A stretch of DNA of 47,085 nucleotides from an uncultured beta proteobacterium (GTDB lineage Bacteria > Pseudomonadota > Gammaproteobacteria > Burkholderiales > Burkholderiaceae_B), in contig CAITPF010000444.1 in the NCBI GenBank assembly GCA_903894155.1, forward strand, positions 1-47,085, read 5' to 3'. Under the pieces are notes generated by a model. It worked only from the letters and a program-made list of their open reading frames with translations. It was not told the origin of the DNA and did no database searches. Numbering within the stretch: the stretch's first letter is position 1; every line of letters starts with the position of its first letter. The translations under genes and the position numbers were made by a program. This document shows, piece by piece, positions 20,073 through 30,381 of this stretch.

Positions 20073-20081
20073 TGCTATACT
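20073..20081 (+). promoter_or_regulatory. rpsP: Extended -10 promoter of rpsP-rimM-trmD
   Basis: TGCTATACT is an extended -10 (TGn plus TATACT at 20076-20081), 38 bp before the rpsP start. No good -35 is seen, which extended -10 promoters tolerate. The rpsU promoter (41163-41171) has the same architecture. Confidence 0.6.
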
Positions 20082-20119
20082 AGTCGGCTTTGTTGAACCT
20101 TTTCAAGGGATTACCTACC

Positions 20120-20380
20120 ATGGTGGTGATTCGTCTGGCCCGCGGTGGCTCAAAAAAACGTCCTTTCTATAACCTCGTTGCGACCGATTCCCGTGATCGC
20201 CGCGATGGTCGCTTCATTGAGCGCATCGGGTTTTACAACCCGGTTGCCAACTCAGGTGAAGAAAACATTCGCATCGCCCTCGATCGCGTCCAGCACTGGA
20301 CCGGCGTTGGCGCGCAACTCTCGCCTGCGGTTGCCCGCCTGGTCAAAGAGTACTCGGCCAAAGTCGCTGCAGCGGCCTGA
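20120..20380 (+). CDS. rpsP: 30S ribosomal protein S16
   Basis: Small-subunit ribosomal protein, 86 residues. The ATG at 20120 gives [20 protein letters not shown], the conserved start, with AAGGGA at 20105-20110 as ribosome site. Further conserved blocks are [14 protein letters not shown] and [11 protein letters not shown]. It begins the rpsP-rimM-trmD operon, which couples ribosome assembly with tRNA methylation in many proteobacteria. Confidence 0.97.
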   Translation: MVVIRLARGGSKKRPFYNLVATDSRDRRDGRFIERIGFYNPVANSGEENIRIALDRVQHWTGVGAQLSPAVARLVKEYSAKVAAAA

Positions 20381-20399
20381 TTGATTTCGGGCTGCCGCC

Positions 20400-21065
20400 A
20401 TGGCTGGCACCGTGGCTGACACGATGGCTGACACAGGCGCTCCCAATGCGCCAGATGACCTGATCGAACTAGGTCGGATCGTATCTGCCTATGGCGTGCG
20501 GGGCTGGATTAAAGTCCAGCCTCACTCTTCGCAATCAGAGGTTCTTCGCGCGGCTCCGGTCTGGTGGCTGGCGTCGGCTGTCGCCCCTGCGGCGGCGGCG
20601 CTCAGCGGTTCCGATTATCGTCAGGATACCCTGCGTTCGTTTGCCGTCCGGCAATCGCGCCGCCAGGGTTCAACCGTCGTGGCCGAGCTCGAAGGCATCG
20701 ACGATCGCGATATTGCCGAAGCGCTTCGTTCCCAGGTTGTGCTTGTTTCCCGGCAGTATTTCCCGGCTGCAAAACGTGATGAGTACTACTGGGTCGATCT
20801 GATCGGCTGCTCGGTATTCGGTCTGGATCGCGATGCGCAGGATCAACGGTCCCTGATCGGGGTCGTTGACGAAGTCCTCGACAACGGCGCACATGCTCTG
20901 CTGCGGGTCAACCGCTATCAGGCTGTCGCCGGCGGCGATCCCGTGCCCGTCCTGGATGCCAAGGGGCGGCCTGTCGATATTCTCGTTCCGTTTGTCGAGG
21001 TACACGTGCCCAAGGTCGATATCGTCGCAAGGCGTATCGAGACCGATTGGCCGGTCGATTTTTAG
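20400..21065 (+). CDS. rimM: Ribosome maturation factor RimM
   Basis: Assembly factor for the 30S head that binds S19, 221 residues. The RimM N-terminal barrel shows [22 protein letters not shown] and the PRC-barrel end shows [12 protein letters not shown] with [13 protein letters not shown]. It sits 19 bp after rpsP and 22 bp before trmD, in the usual operon. The start is ambiguous: ATG at 20400, GTG at 20412 and ATG at 20424 are in frame, spaced exactly 12 bp apart within a small tandem repeat, and all precede the conserved domain. Confidence 0.93.
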   Translation: MAGTVADTMADTGAPNAPDDLIELGRIVSAYGVRGWIKVQPHSSQSEVLRAAPVWWLASAVAPAAAALSGSDYRQDTLRSFAVRQSRRQGSTVVAELEGIDDRDIAEALRSQVVLVSRQYFPAAKRDEYYWVDLIGCSVFGLDRDAQDQRSLIGVVDEVLDNGAHALLRVNRYQAVAGGDPVPVLDAKGRPVDILVPFVEVHVPKVDIVARRIETDWPVDF

Positions 21066-21087
21066 CAAATCGTTCCTTCGGATCGTC

Positions 21088-21843
21088 ATGCGCATTGACG
21101 CAATCACCTTGTTTCCCGATATGTTTGGTGTCGTTCGCGACGCCGGCGTGACGGGGCGCGCCCACGCGCAGGGCCTGTGGTCATTGCATACCTGGAACCC
21201 GCGGGACTTCACACACGATGTGCATCGCACGGTGGACGACCGGCCCTACGGCGGTGGCCCCGGCATGGTGATGATGGCCGAACCCCTGGCACAGGCGGTC
21301 GCTGAAATCCGGCGCGCGCGAGCCGCGCAGCCTCTTCCTGGTGCGCCGGTCGTGCTGCTGTCGCCCACGGGCGAGCAGTTCACGCAGCGTCGCGCAAGCG
21401 CGCTGGCAAAATCCTCGGGTGCGATATTCGTTTGTGGGCGTTACGAGGGCGTCGACCAGCGTTTCATCGACAACCAGGTCGATGAACAATGGTCCATTGG
21501 CGATTTCGTACTGTCCGGCGGTGAGCTCGCGGCGCTTGCCGTGATTGACGCCGCGGTGCGCCTTTTGCCGGGTGCGCTCAACCACGGCGAATCCTCACTA
21601 CAGGATTCCTTTCAGGACACACTTTCGGGCTTGCTCGATAGCCCCCATTTCACGCGTCCCGAAACCTACAACGGGGAGCGCGTGCCTGCAGTGCTGATGT
21701 CTGGAAACCACGCACAGATCGCCCGCTGGCGCCGGGAGCAATCACTGCGCCTTACGTCGAAGAATCGCCCCGACCTGATCGAACAGGCCAGGGCCCAGGG
21801 GCTGCTGGGCCCACTTGACGAGAAATTCCTCGCCTCGCTGTAG
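21088..21843 (+). CDS. trmD: tRNA (guanine-N1)-methyltransferase
   Basis: SAM-dependent SPOUT enzyme that makes m1G37 next to the anticodon of tRNAs reading CNN codons, preventing +1 frameshifts. The protein has 251 residues. [13 protein letters not shown] is the conserved start; [27 protein letters not shown] and [13 protein letters not shown] form the trefoil-knot SAM site, and the C-terminal DNA-like binding part ends normally. A longer upstream frame overlaps rimM and has no family residues. The last base of its TAG stop is also the first base of a 14-bp tandem repeat. Confidence 0.97.
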   Translation: MRIDAITLFPDMFGVVRDAGVTGRAHAQGLWSLHTWNPRDFTHDVHRTVDDRPYGGGPGMVMMAEPLAQAVAEIRRARAAQPLPGAPVVLLSPTGEQFTQRRASALAKSSGAIFVCGRYEGVDQRFIDNQVDEQWSIGDFVLSGGELAALAVIDAAVRLLPGALNHGESSLQDSFQDTLSGLLDSPHFTRPETYNGERVPAVLMSGNHAQIARWRREQSLRLTSKNRPDLIEQARAQGLLGPLDEKFLASL

Positions 21844-21912
21844 AGAAGCACCTCACGAGAAGCACCATACGAGAGGCACATCTCGGGAAGCACCTCACGA
21901 GAAGCACCTCAC
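21843..21912. repeat. Five 14-bp tandem repeats between trmD and valS
   Basis: Five contiguous 14-bp units (consensus GAGAAGCACCTCAC) start at the final base of the trmD stop codon. Units 1 and 5 are identical, unit 4 differs by one base, and units 2 and 3 are more diverged. The surrounding convergent intergenic space (21844-21973) shows no gene. The purine-pyrimidine arrangement allows imperfect pairing between units, so it could form terminator-like structure, but no T tract follows. Confidence 0.85.
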
Positions 21913-21973
21913 CTCGTTCCAGGAAGCGCCTCGCCGCATTCAAAAAAAGACGTGCAGGCGACTGCACACCTGG

Positions 21974-24847
21974 TCATCCAAGTCTGGCGCGCTGCGCCTT
22001 GACTTGCCCCAACGTTTCTTCAAAAGTGCCGAGCCGCTGCTTTTCCTGATCGACGACAGCGGCGGGCGCGCGTGCGACAAAGGACTCGTTGGCGAGTTTG
22101 CCGCGTGCCTTGCCGATCTCGCCGTCGAGTCGGGCGATTTCCTTGTCCAGGCGTGCGCATTCGGCCGCGACGTCGATTTCAACTTTCAGCATCAGGCGCG
22201 TGTCGCCGACCACCTGAACCGGTGCGCCGGCATCCGGAAGCGTTTGCACGACATCGACATCTGAAAGCCGGGCCAGGCCGGCCAGGTAGGGTGCATTCAG
22301 GCGCAACGCAGCTTGCGGGCCCTCGGCCACGAGCGGCACGCGCGCAGAGGGTGCGAGGCCCATCTCGCTGCGCAATGCCCGAACGGCATCGATCTGGGCG
22401 CGAAGCTGTTCGAACAGGGCACTGGCCTGGTCGTCGATGGCCGCCGGGTTGCTGCGCGGAAATGGCTGGATCGACACGCTTGTGATTTCGTCCGCGCCCC
22501 GCTTCCCGGCAACGACCGACACCTTCTGCCAGAGCTCTTCCGTGATGAAAGGCGTGATCGGGTGAAGCAGGCGCAGGACAGCTTCAAGGACGCGAATGAG
22601 TGTGCGCCGCGTCGCGCGCTGCTGTTCCGGCGTCCCGGACTGGATCTGGACTTTTGCAAGCTCAAGGTACCAATCGCAGTACTCATCCCAAACGAAATGG
22701 TAGAGCGCGTTGGCCACGTTGTCGAAGCGGTAATCGGCGAATCCGCGGGCGACGTCCGCCTCCAGGCGTTGCAACTGGCTGATGATCCAGCAATCGACGA
22801 AACTCTGCGCGCTGGCATCGACCTCGGACAGGTCGTGGCCTTCCGTGTTCATCAGGACGAAGCGGGAGGCGTTCCAGAGCTTGTTGCAGAAATTTCGGTA
22901 GCCTTCGCAGCGCTTGAGGTCGAAGTTGATGTTGCGCCCCAGCGTTGCATAGGCGGCCATCGTGAAGCGCAGCGCATCGGCACCGAACGCCGGGATGCCC
23001 TCCGGAAACTGTTTGCGGGTGGACTTTTCGATGCTGGTTGCCTGCTTCGGGTTCATGAGCCCGAAGGTGCGCTTCTGCACGAGCGTCTCAAGGTCGACGC
23101 CGTCGATCAGGTCGACCGGGTCGAGCGTGTTCCCCTTCGATTTGCTCATCTTCTGGCCTTCCGCATCACGGATCAGTCCGTGCACGTACACGTGGCGGAA
23201 AGGCACCTGGCCCGTCAGGTGCGTGGTCATCATCACCATGCGGGCGACCCAGAAGAAAATGATGTCGAACCCGGTCACGAGGACGGACGACGGCATGTAG
23301 CGCGCGAAGTCCGGCGTCTCGCGCGGCCACCCCATGGTCGTGAATGGCACCAGGGCCGACGAGAACCAGGTATCGAGCACGTCGTCGTCGCGCCGCAGCG
23401 GCCCGCAAACCCCGGCCGCGCTTGCCTGCTCAAGTGCGCCTTCCTCAGTGCGCGCGACAAAAACCTGGCCGTCCGCGCTGTACCAGGCCGGGATCTGGTG
23501 GCCCCACCACAACTGGCGGGATATGCACCAATCCTGGATGTTTTCGAGCCACTGGTTGTATGTGGTCGTCCAGTTCTGCGGAAAGAACTGGATATCGCCG
23601 CGCGCGACGACGTCCAGGGCGACCTCGGTGATGCTCTTGCCGGGATGGAGGGTACCGTCCGGCGCGGGCTTGCGCATCGCGACGAACCACTGGTCCGTGA
23701 GCATGGGCTCGAGGACTTCGCCGGTGCGATCGCCCCGCGGTTGCATCATTTTGTGCGGTTCGACCTTGACCAGGTACCCGAGCGGATCAAGCGCCGCCAC
23801 GACGGCGTTGCGCGCGGTGACGCGGTCCATGCCGCGAAACTGCTCCGGCGCGTTGTCGTTGATGTGCGCATCGAGCGTGAGAATTTCGATCAGGGGCAAA
23901 TTGTGGCGGGTTGCGCACGCATAGTCGTTGAAATCGTGCGCGCCAGTGATCTTGACGCAACCCGTGCCGAATGCGCGGTCGACGAAGTCGTCGGCGATGA
24001 TGGGGATGCGACGGTTGCACAAGGGCAGCTCGACCATCTTGCCGATCAGGTGGGCGTAGCGGACATCGTCCGGATGCACGGCAATCGCGTTGTCGCCCAG
24101 CATGGTTTCGGGGCGGGTCGTTGCAACAGTCATACCGTCGATCGTTGTCGTCACGCCCTGGTCGTCGGTGATGGTTTGCGGGCCGTCGGCGAAGGGATAG
24201 CGGATATGCCACAGGTGCCCGTCGGTTTCGACCGACTGCACTTCGAGATCCGAGACCGCGGTCATCAGTTTGGGATCCCAGTTGACCAGGCGCTTGCCGC
24301 GGTAGATCAACCCCTGCTCGAAGAGGCGCACGAATGTCTCGACCACGCCGGCCGACATTTGCGCATCCATCGTGAAGTATTCACGCGGCCAGTCGGCCGA
24401 CGCACCCAGGCGCCGCACCTGGCTGGTGATGGTATTGCCGGAGAGTTCCTTCCAATCCCAGACTTTGCTGACGAAAGCCTCGCGCCCGAGGTCATGGCGG
24501 GAGAGCTTCTGCGCATCCAGTTGCCGCTCGACGACGATCTGGGTTGCGATGCCCGCGTGGTCGGTGCCAGGCACGAATACGGTGTCGTCGCCCAGCATCC
24601 GGTGGTAGCGAACAAGGCCGTCCATGATCGTCTGGTTGAACGCGTGACCCATGTGCAGGGTGCCGGTGACGTTGGGCGGGGGGAACTGGATCACATAGGG
24701 TTCGCCCGTCGCGCCTGGCGCGCTGACGTGCTGGCCTGCCGTGAAATAGCCCCGCTGCTCCCAGGCCTGGTACCAGCGGGCTTCAAGATCGGCCGGTTCG
24801 AAGCTCTTGGAAAGTTCGCCCTCGGGGGCGCTGGTCGGTTGGTTCAT
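21974..24847 (-). CDS. valS: Valine-tRNA ligase
   Basis: Class I synthetase, 957 residues from the ATG at 24847. A TTG nine codons upstream could extend it, but the ATG gives [20 protein letters not shown], which fits better. The HIGH-type motif is HMGH at residues 65-68 within [13 protein letters not shown]; the KMSKS loop is at residues 566-570. The CP1 editing domain is present ([10 protein letters not shown]), as are the anticodon-binding region and the C-terminal coiled-coil arm ([20 protein letters not shown]). It is convergent with trmD and divergent from ndk. Confidence 0.97.
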   Translation of the reverse strand: MNQPTSAPEGELSKSFEPADLEARWYQAWEQRGYFTAGQHVSAPGATGEPYVIQFPPPNVTGTLHMGHAFNQTIMDGLVRYHRMLGDDTVFVPGTDHAGIATQIVVERQLDAQKLSRHDLGREAFVSKVWDWKELSGNTITSQVRRLGASADWPREYFTMDAQMSAGVVETFVRLFEQGLIYRGKRLVNWDPKLMTAVSDLEVQSVETDGHLWHIRYPFADGPQTITDDQGVTTTIDGMTVATTRPETMLGDNAIAVHPDDVRYAHLIGKMVELPLCNRRIPIIADDFVDRAFGTGCVKITGAHDFNDYACATRHNLPLIEILTLDAHINDNAPEQFRGMDRVTARNAVVAALDPLGYLVKVEPHKMMQPRGDRTGEVLEPMLTDQWFVAMRKPAPDGTLHPGKSITEVALDVVARGDIQFFPQNWTTTYNQWLENIQDWCISRQLWWGHQIPAWYSADGQVFVARTEEGALEQASAAGVCGPLRRDDDVLDTWFSSALVPFTTMGWPRETPDFARYMPSSVLVTGFDIIFFWVARMVMMTTHLTGQVPFRHVYVHGLIRDAEGQKMSKSKGNTLDPVDLIDGVDLETLVQKRTFGLMNPKQATSIEKSTRKQFPEGIPAFGADALRFTMAAYATLGRNINFDLKRCEGYRNFCNKLWNASRFVLMNTEGHDLSEVDASAQSFVDCWIISQLQRLEADVARGFADYRFDNVANALYHFVWDEYCDWYLELAKVQIQSGTPEQQRATRRTLIRVLEAVLRLLHPITPFITEELWQKVSVVAGKRGADEITSVSIQPFPRSNPAAIDDQASALFEQLRAQIDAVRALRSEMGLAPSARVPLVAEGPQAALRLNAPYLAGLARLSDVDVVQTLPDAGAPVQVVGDTRLMLKVEIDVAAECARLDKEIARLDGEIGKARGKLANESFVARAPAAVVDQEKQRLGTFEETLGQVKAQRARLG

Positions 24848-24906
24848 CGATGCATCCGTGAATGGGTCGGGCAAGCTGCGCGGAGCAGACCCGTCAAAAC
24901 CCTCTA

Positions 24907-24943
24907 TTCTAGGATGTTGTGGCGCCCAGCGGCATGGTAGAAT
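24907..24943. promoter_or_regulatory. Divergent -10 elements for valS and ndk
   Basis: Within the 168-bp valS/ndk gap, TAGAAT occurs on the minus strand at 24905-24910 and on the plus strand at 24938-24943. The plus-strand copy is an extended -10 (TGG before it), with TTGTGG at 24917-24922 as a possible, slightly close -35. The two hexamers form a symmetrical pair, consistent with divergent promoters. Confidence 0.5.
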
Positions 24944-25015
24944 GCCGGGTTACGGTGGGCAAGACCAAAGTCCATGTTTTTATTGAGATTTTACTGAGTT
25001 TATTGGAGTTTTTTC

Positions 25016-25441
25016 ATGTCAGTCGAACGTACCCTCTCGATCATCAAGCCTGATGCGGTCGCCAAGAACGTCATTGGTCAGATCATTGCCCGTTTTGAGG
25101 CCGCCGGCCTGAAAATCATCGCCGGCCGCATGATGCAGCTTTCACGCACCGATGCCGAGCGTTTCTACGCCGTTCACGCCGCCCGTCCGTTCTTCAAGGA
25201 CCTGGTGGACTTCATGATCTCCGGCCCCGTCTTTGTTCAAGCGCTGGAAGGCGAGGGCGCCATCCTCAAGAACCGTGAACTCATGGGCGCAACCGACCCG
25301 AAGAAAGCCGAAAAGGGCACCATCCGCGGCGATTTCGCCGACAGCATCGATGCCAACGCCGTGCACGGTTCGGATGCTCCCGAGACGGCCGCCGTCGAAA
25401 TCGCGTTCTTCTTCCCCGAGATGAACATTCACAGCCGTTAA
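25016..25441 (+). CDS. ndk: Nucleoside diphosphate kinase
   Basis: Transfers the terminal phosphate between nucleoside tri- and diphosphates through a phosphohistidine. The protein has 141 residues, standard length. [18 protein letters not shown] is the nucleotide-binding start, and the catalytic histidine is His117 in NAVHGSD. GGAG at 25005-25008 serves as ribosome site. Its leader is T-rich with three similar 10-11-base segments. It is the first gene of a long rightward series (ndk-rlmN-HTH-ispG). Confidence 0.98.
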   Translation: MSVERTLSIIKPDAVAKNVIGQIIARFEAAGLKIIAGRMMQLSRTDAERFYAVHAARPFFKDLVDFMISGPVFVQALEGEGAILKNRELMGATDPKKAEKGTIRGDFADSIDANAVHGSDAPETAAVEIAFFFPEMNIHSR

Positions 25442-25470
25442 TTTGGCTGCCAGACTGTGGCAAACCCTGC

Positions 25471-26631
25471 ATGCACCCCGAAAAAATCAATTTGCTTGGG
25501 CTTGATGCCCCTGCGCTGACCCACCTGGTGGGACTGTGGGGGGGCAAGCCGTTTCGCGCCAAGCAACTTGAGCGGTGGGTCCATCAGCGGGGGGTCGCAG
25601 CGTTTGACGACATGACCGATCTTGCGCGCGAATTTCGTGCGCAACTCGCCGAGCGTTGCGTTGTGCTTGCGCCTCCAGTCCTGACTTGCCAGAACTCCAC
25701 CGATGGCACGCGCAAATGGCTGTTTGACGTCGGCCTGGGCAACGCAATCGAGTCCGTCTTCATCCCTGAAGACGACCGCGGCACGCTTTGCATTTCCAGC
25801 CAGGCCGGTTGCACGCTGGGGTGTCGCTTCTGTTCCACCGGACACCAGGGATTCAATCGCAACCTGACTGCGGCGGAAATCATCGGCCAGCTCTGGTGGG
25901 CACGTCACGAACTGATGCAGGAGGCCGGCTCGGCCAGGCTCTCGGCAAGCGGCAAACCCGATGCGGGCGCCGAGGATGGCCGGGTGATCAGCAATGTCGT
26001 CATGATGGGCATGGGCGAGCCCCTGCTCAACTACGATCAGGTCCTGGTGGCGCTGCAGTTGATGCTTGATGACAATGCGTACGGGCTGTCGCGCCGGCGC
26101 GTCACCGTGTCCACCTCGGGCATCGTGCCGATGATGGATCGCCTTGCCCGGGATTGCCCGGTCGCGCTCGCGGTGTCGCTGCATGCTCCAAACGATGCGT
26201 TGCGCGACGAACTCGTGCCTATTAATAAAAAGTACCCGCTTGCCGTGCTGCTCGAGGCTTGCAATCGCTACCTCGAATTCGCGCCCCGTGATTTCATTAC
26301 GTTCGAGTATGTGATGCTCGACGGCGTGAACGACACCGATCAGCATGCGCGCGAGCTGATTGGCATTGCACGACGTGTGCGCTGCAAGATCAACCTGATT
26401 CCATTCAATCCGTTCCCGGGCCCGAAACTTTCCAGGTCTCCCGCGGCCCGTATCCGAATTTTCGCGCAACACCTGATGGATGCCGGCATCGTCACGACCG
26501 TGCGCAAGACGCGCGGCGAGGATATTGATGCAGCCTGCGGTCAGTTGGCCGGCGAGGTTCTCGATCGTGCCAGGCTGCGCGAAAAAATGGCCAAAAAGAC
26601 ATCCATTCCGATCAAGGAGATCCGCGTATGA
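25471..26631 (+). CDS. rlmN: Dual-specificity 23S rRNA/tRNA adenine-C2 methyltransferase
   Basis: Radical-SAM enzyme that methylates A2503 of 23S rRNA and A37 of some tRNAs, 386 residues. The 4Fe-4S cysteines are Cys114, Cys118 and Cys121 ([12 protein letters not shown]). [12 protein letters not shown] is the conserved glycine-rich SAM contact, and the late catalytic cysteine appears in [18 protein letters not shown]. It lies 29 bp after ndk and ends in an ATGA overlap with the next gene. An Ala/Gly/Asp-rich insert near residues 150-170 is the only slightly unusual stretch. Confidence 0.97.
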   Translation: MHPEKINLLGLDAPALTHLVGLWGGKPFRAKQLERWVHQRGVAAFDDMTDLAREFRAQLAERCVVLAPPVLTCQNSTDGTRKWLFDVGLGNAIESVFIPEDDRGTLCISSQAGCTLGCRFCSTGHQGFNRNLTAAEIIGQLWWARHELMQEAGSARLSASGKPDAGAEDGRVISNVVMMGMGEPLLNYDQVLVALQLMLDDNAYGLSRRRVTVSTSGIVPMMDRLARDCPVALAVSLHAPNDALRDELVPINKKYPLAVLLEACNRYLEFAPRDFITFEYVMLDGVNDTDQHARELIGIARRVRCKINLIPFNPFPGPKLSRSPAARIRIFAQHLMDAGIVTTVRKTRGEDIDAACGQLAGEVLDRARLREKMAKKTSIPIKEIRV

Positions 26632-27116
26632 CCGAGAGCGAAACCGTCAATCCGCTTTTCCGGGAATCCCCGCCATCCCCTACGGAGCCCGTCGTGGCGA
26701 CCAGTTCGCTGCGTGCGTTGCGGCTTGCCCGCAACTGGAAGGTCGAGGATATCGCTGCCCGAGTCAAGTACACCCCACGTCAGATCGATGCGCTTGAGGC
26801 AGGACGCTTCGAGGATCTCCCTCGTGGCCTTGCCTTGCGCGGCATGGTGCGTAGCTATGCGCGCCTGATGGGCGTGGATCACGCTGCGCTTGAAGCCTCC
26901 CTGCAGCAATACATCGGCCCAATGCAAGGCGGTATCGCCAACCATACCTCGATTCGCGCGCTGTCCGCGACCCATGACGTGGATCGCCGTCCGGGCTCGG
27001 TCGGATGGCTCGTGTTGATCCTGGCCGTTGTTGTGGTGGCCTGCGCCGTCGCAGTATGGCAGGGGCTCGTGCCTGCCAGCCTGGTTCCCGAATGGCTAAG
27101 GTCCGCGCTTCGATGA
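26628..27116 (+). CDS. RodZ-like helix-turn-helix membrane protein
   Basis: A 162-residue protein with a cytoplasmic HTH domain of the HTH_25/RodZ type near residues 25-90 ([21 protein letters not shown], then [14 protein letters not shown] and [12 protein letters not shown]). A single membrane segment lies near residues 124-146 ([20 protein letters not shown]). Full RodZ has a periplasmic domain of about 200 residues; here only about 16 residues follow the membrane segment, so this is a short form. It overlaps rlmN and ispG by ATGA at both ends, a position in which RodZ-like genes are common in proteobacteria. A role in cell shape is inference. Confidence 0.78.
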   Translation: MTESETVNPLFRESPPSPTEPVVATSSLRALRLARNWKVEDIAARVKYTPRQIDALEAGRFEDLPRGLALRGMVRSYARLMGVDHAALEASLQQYIGPMQGGIANHTSIRALSATHDVDRRPGSVGWLVLILAVVVVACAVAVWQGLVPASLVPEWLRSALR

Positions 27117-28399
27117 GCACCCATCAACAGGCCGTCGCCGGCGCGACGAACGTGCCGGTGGGGGCCGCGAAGCGCCACGCTACCCGGCAGGTCGCGATCC
27201 GTTGGGGGGCGCGCGAAGTGCTGGTCGGCGGCGATGCGCCGGTACTGGTGCAGTCCATGACCAATACCGATACCGCCGACGCCGTCGCGACGGCGATCCA
27301 GGTCAAGGAGCTTGCCCAGGCGGGATCCGAGATCGTGCGCATCACCGTCAATACGCCCGAAGCGGCGCGCGAGGTGCCAGCGATCCGTGAGCAACTCGAC
27401 CGCATGGGCGTCACGGTGCCGTTGTGCGGCGATTTCCACTACAACGGGCACAAGCTGCTGACACAATTTCCTGACTGCGCCCAGGCGCTGTCGAAGTACC
27501 GCATCAATCCAGGCAATATGGGCGGGGGCAAACGGCGCGACGACAATTTCGCCCAGATGATCGAAGTCGCGGCCCGGTACGGCAAGGCCGTGCGGATCGG
27601 TGTCAACTGGGGCAGTCTGGATCACGAACTGCTCGCCCGGATGATGGACGACAACAGCAAGGCGGCCAGCCCGCGGGATGGCCAGGCCGTGATGCGTGAT
27701 GCGCTTGTGGTTTCGGCGATCAGCAACGCCCGTCGAGCCGAAGATCTGGGGCTGCCGGGCGATGCGATCGTGCTGTCATGCAAGGTGAGCCACGTTCAGG
27801 ACCTGATTGCCGTCTACCGTGACCTCGCCGCTCGCTGCGACTACGCCTTGCACCTGGGGCTCACCGAGGCCGGCATGGGCAGCAAGGGTATCGTTGCGTC
27901 CACGGCGGCAATGGCGGTGCTGCTTCAGGAGGGCATCGGCGATACGATCCGCGTATCGCTCACCCCGGAGCCTGGCGGCGATCGCACCCGCGAGGTCGTC
28001 GTGGCCCAGGAAATCCTCCAGACGATGGGGTTGCGCGCCTTTACGCCCATGGTGATTGCCTGCCCGGGTTGTGGCCGCACCAGCAGCACCGTCTTTCAGG
28101 AACTCGCGGACCAGATCCAGACCTATCTGCGCGATCAGATGCCGGTGTGGCGCCAGCGCTATCCTGGTGTCGAATCCATGAATGTCGCGGTCATGGGTTG
28201 CGTGGTCAACGGTCCGGGCGAGAGCCGGCATGCCGACATCGGGATCAGCCTTCCCGGTACGGGCGAGGTGCCGGCGGCTCCCGTGTTTGTCGATGGCGAG
28301 CGCACCGTGACGCTCAAGGGCGATCACATCGCACGTGAATTCCAGATCATCGTGCAAGATTACGTCGAGCGCCGCTACGGAGCGGCCCGGGTTGATTAA
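27113..28399 (+). CDS. ispG: 4-hydroxy-3-methylbut-2-enyl diphosphate synthase
   Basis: Iron-sulfur enzyme of the non-mevalonate isoprenoid pathway, converting MEcPP to HMBPP. The 428-residue protein starts at the ATG at 27113, overlapping the HTH gene. Conserved blocks include [30 protein letters not shown] and [16 protein letters not shown]. Cluster cysteines appear in [10 protein letters not shown] and [13 protein letters not shown]. In-frame starts further upstream lie inside the HTH gene and are unlikely. hisS follows after 50 bp, the common ispG-hisS order. Confidence 0.97.
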   Translation: MSTHQQAVAGATNVPVGAAKRHATRQVAIRWGAREVLVGGDAPVLVQSMTNTDTADAVATAIQVKELAQAGSEIVRITVNTPEAAREVPAIREQLDRMGVTVPLCGDFHYNGHKLLTQFPDCAQALSKYRINPGNMGGGKRRDDNFAQMIEVAARYGKAVRIGVNWGSLDHELLARMMDDNSKAASPRDGQAVMRDALVVSAISNARRAEDLGLPGDAIVLSCKVSHVQDLIAVYRDLAARCDYALHLGLTEAGMGSKGIVASTAAMAVLLQEGIGDTIRVSLTPEPGGDRTREVVVAQEILQTMGLRAFTPMVIACPGCGRTSSTVFQELADQIQTYLRDQMPVWRQRYPGVESMNVAVMGCVVNGPGESRHADIGISLPGTGEVPAAPVFVDGERTVTLKGDHIAREFQIIVQDYVERRYGAARVD

Positions 28400-28449
28400 T
28401 TGTGGGTAACGACCGCTGCGGCGGTGCGCCGAAACTTCAGTCTTCTTAA

Positions 28450-29742
28450 ATGACAAACGCTTTTACCAAGGTCACCGCCATCCGCGGCATGAACGATGCA
28501 CTGCCGGGCCAAAGCGCACGGTGGGAGCAGCTCGAATCGCTGGTCCGCGACTGGTTGCGCGCCTACGGGTACCGCAACATGCGTACCCCGATCCTCGAAC
28601 ACACGCGGCTGTTTACTCGCGGCATCGGCGAAGTCACCGATATCGTCGAAAAGGAAATGTATTCGTTTACCGATTCGCTCAACAGCGAATCCCTAACCAT
28701 GCGCCCCGAGTTCACCGCAGGCATCGTGCGATCCTGTATCGAGAACAATTTGCTTTACGACCGTGCGCAACGCGTCTATGCGGTGGGGCCGGTGTTCCGC
28801 CACGAGCGCCCGCAGCGCGGCCGGTATCGCCAGTTTCACCAGATCGACGTCGAGGCGCTCGGCATGGCCGGGCCGGACATCGATGCCGAAATGATCGTGA
28901 TGGTCGCGCGTCTCTGGAAGCTATTGGGCATCACCGATGTTCGACTGGAATTGAACTCCCTTGGCCAGGCGAACGAGCGTGCCGCCCACCGCGCTGCGCT
29001 GATCAATCACCTCGAGCGTCACGGCGATGTCCTTGATGACGAAGCAAAGCGGCGCATGTACACCAACCCCTTGCGCGTGCTCGACACGAAGAATCCTGCC
29101 ATGCAGGAGATGGCCGACGCGGCCCCCCGTCTGTTCGACTATCTGGGCGAGGAGTCTCGCGCCCATTTCGACGCGGTGTGCGCGCGCCTGGACGATGCGG
29201 GAATCGCCTACCGGCTCAATCCCCGCATGGTCCGGGGGCTGGACTATTACAATCTCACGGTGTTCGAGTGGATTACCGACAAACTCGGTGCCCAGGCAAC
29301 CGTGTGCGGTGGCGGGCGCTATGACGGGCTGTTCGAACTGCTGGGCGGCAAGCCTGCGGCAGCCGTCGGGTTTGCCATCGGCATGGAGCGCCTGATCGAT
29401 CTCTGGGAGCAATATGCGCCGGCGCTGATCGTTCCGGAATGCGATGTGTATATCGTTCACCAGGGCGAAGATGCGCATCGGCGCTCTGCGATGATCGCAG
29501 AATCCCTGCGTGACGCAGGTGTTTCGGTGGTCGTCCACGCGGGCGGCGGCAGTTTCAAGTCGCAGTTCAAGCGGGCTGACGCAAGCGCGGCGTCGATTGC
29601 GGTTATTCTTGCAGGCGACGAACTGGCGGCCGGCTCGGCCTCGGTCAAGATGTTGCGCGTGGCCGATTCCTCGGCCCAGGCGAACCAGCAGATGCAGGTG
29701 CCACTGGACAATCTGGTGGCTTTCCTGAAGGATAGGATTTGA
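28450..29742 (+). CDS. hisS: Histidine-tRNA ligase
   Basis: Class II synthetase of 430 residues. [15 protein letters not shown] is the usual start, with motif 2 in [19 protein letters not shown]. The histidine-specific stretches [15 protein letters not shown] and [14 protein letters not shown] and motif 3 ([11 protein letters not shown]) are all present. The C-terminal anticodon-binding domain is complete, so this is the true synthetase, distinct from the HisZ paralogue at 38058-39221. It ends 5 bp before a YfgM-like gene. Confidence 0.97.
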   Translation: MTNAFTKVTAIRGMNDALPGQSARWEQLESLVRDWLRAYGYRNMRTPILEHTRLFTRGIGEVTDIVEKEMYSFTDSLNSESLTMRPEFTAGIVRSCIENNLLYDRAQRVYAVGPVFRHERPQRGRYRQFHQIDVEALGMAGPDIDAEMIVMVARLWKLLGITDVRLELNSLGQANERAAHRAALINHLERHGDVLDDEAKRRMYTNPLRVLDTKNPAMQEMADAAPRLFDYLGEESRAHFDAVCARLDDAGIAYRLNPRMVRGLDYYNLTVFEWITDKLGAQATVCGGGRYDGLFELLGGKPAAAVGFAIGMERLIDLWEQYAPALIVPECDVYIVHQGEDAHRRSAMIAESLRDAGVSVVVHAGGGSFKSQFKRADASAASIAVILAGDELAAGSASVKMLRVADSSAQANQQMQVPLDNLVAFLKDRI

Positions 29743-29747
29743 GGTAT

Positions 29748-30380
29748 ATGGCTTACGACTTAGAAGAACAGGAAAAGATCGACCAGCTCAAGGCATGGTG
29801 GGGGAGCTACGGCACCGCTGCGCTGACCTTCCTGGTCGTGCTGCTGGTGCTCGTGGCCGGCTGGCGCGGATGGCAGTGGTACCAGGGCCATCAGGCGAAC
29901 CAGGCGCGTGGCTACTTTGAAGCGCTTGAAGATGCGTCCCGCCAGACTGGCGACGAATCTGTGGCGCGCATCAATGCCGCCGTGACGACGCTGCGCTCGG
30001 AGTTCGGCGCAACGGACTATGCGGTCCGGGGTGCGCTCGTGGCCGCCGCCGCGCTGCAGGCCCGCGGCGATCTGGCCGCAGCCCAATCCCAGCTCGAATG
30101 GATCGCCCGCTCAGGGCATCCCGCGCTTGTGCCGGTGGCCAGGCTGCGCCTGGCCGGGCTCTTCTACGACAAGAAGGATTACGACGCGGCACTGGCACAA
30201 TTGCAGGATGCGCCGACGGCCTTCGCCGGGCTCTTCGCGGATCGCCGCGGCGATATCCTCTTTGCGCAAGGTAAGCCGACAGAAGCGCGCGCCGCATGGC
30301 AACAGGCCATTTCGGCGCTAGGTGTCACAAGCCAGCTCGCCCCGGCGATCAAACTCAAACTTGATGCTCTTGGATCCTGA
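29748..30380 (+). CDS. YfgM-like membrane protein with TPR domain
   Basis: A 210-residue protein between hisS and bamB, the position of yfgM, an ancillary chaperone of the SecYEG translocon. The ATG at 29748 gives MAYDLEEQEKIDQLKAWWGSY, the family start. One membrane segment follows near residues 22-42 (AALTFLVVLLVLVAGW). The periplasmic part is helical with TPR-like pairs (AVRGALVAAAALQARGDLAAA; VARLRLAGLFYDKKDYDAAL; FAQGKPTEARAAW). A TTG three codons earlier is possible but overlaps hisS. bamB starts one base after its stop. Confidence 0.86.
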   Translation: MAYDLEEQEKIDQLKAWWGSYGTAALTFLVVLLVLVAGWRGWQWYQGHQANQARGYFEALEDASRQTGDESVARINAAVTTLRSEFGATDYAVRGALVAAAALQARGDLAAAQSQLEWIARSGHPALVPVARLRLAGLFYDKKDYDAALAQLQDAPTAFAGLFADRRGDILFAQGKPTEARAAWQQAISALGVTSQLAPAIKLKLDALGS

Positions 30381-30381
30381 C

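Noticed and set aside
21843-21912. CRISPR array
   Set aside because: The units are contiguous with no spacers and are only 14 bp long; no cas genes are present.
22313-24940. 875-codon open frame on the plus strand opposite valS
   Set aside because: It lies fully antisense to a complete valine-tRNA ligase and its translation resembles no family. High-GC codon bias readily opens such frames.
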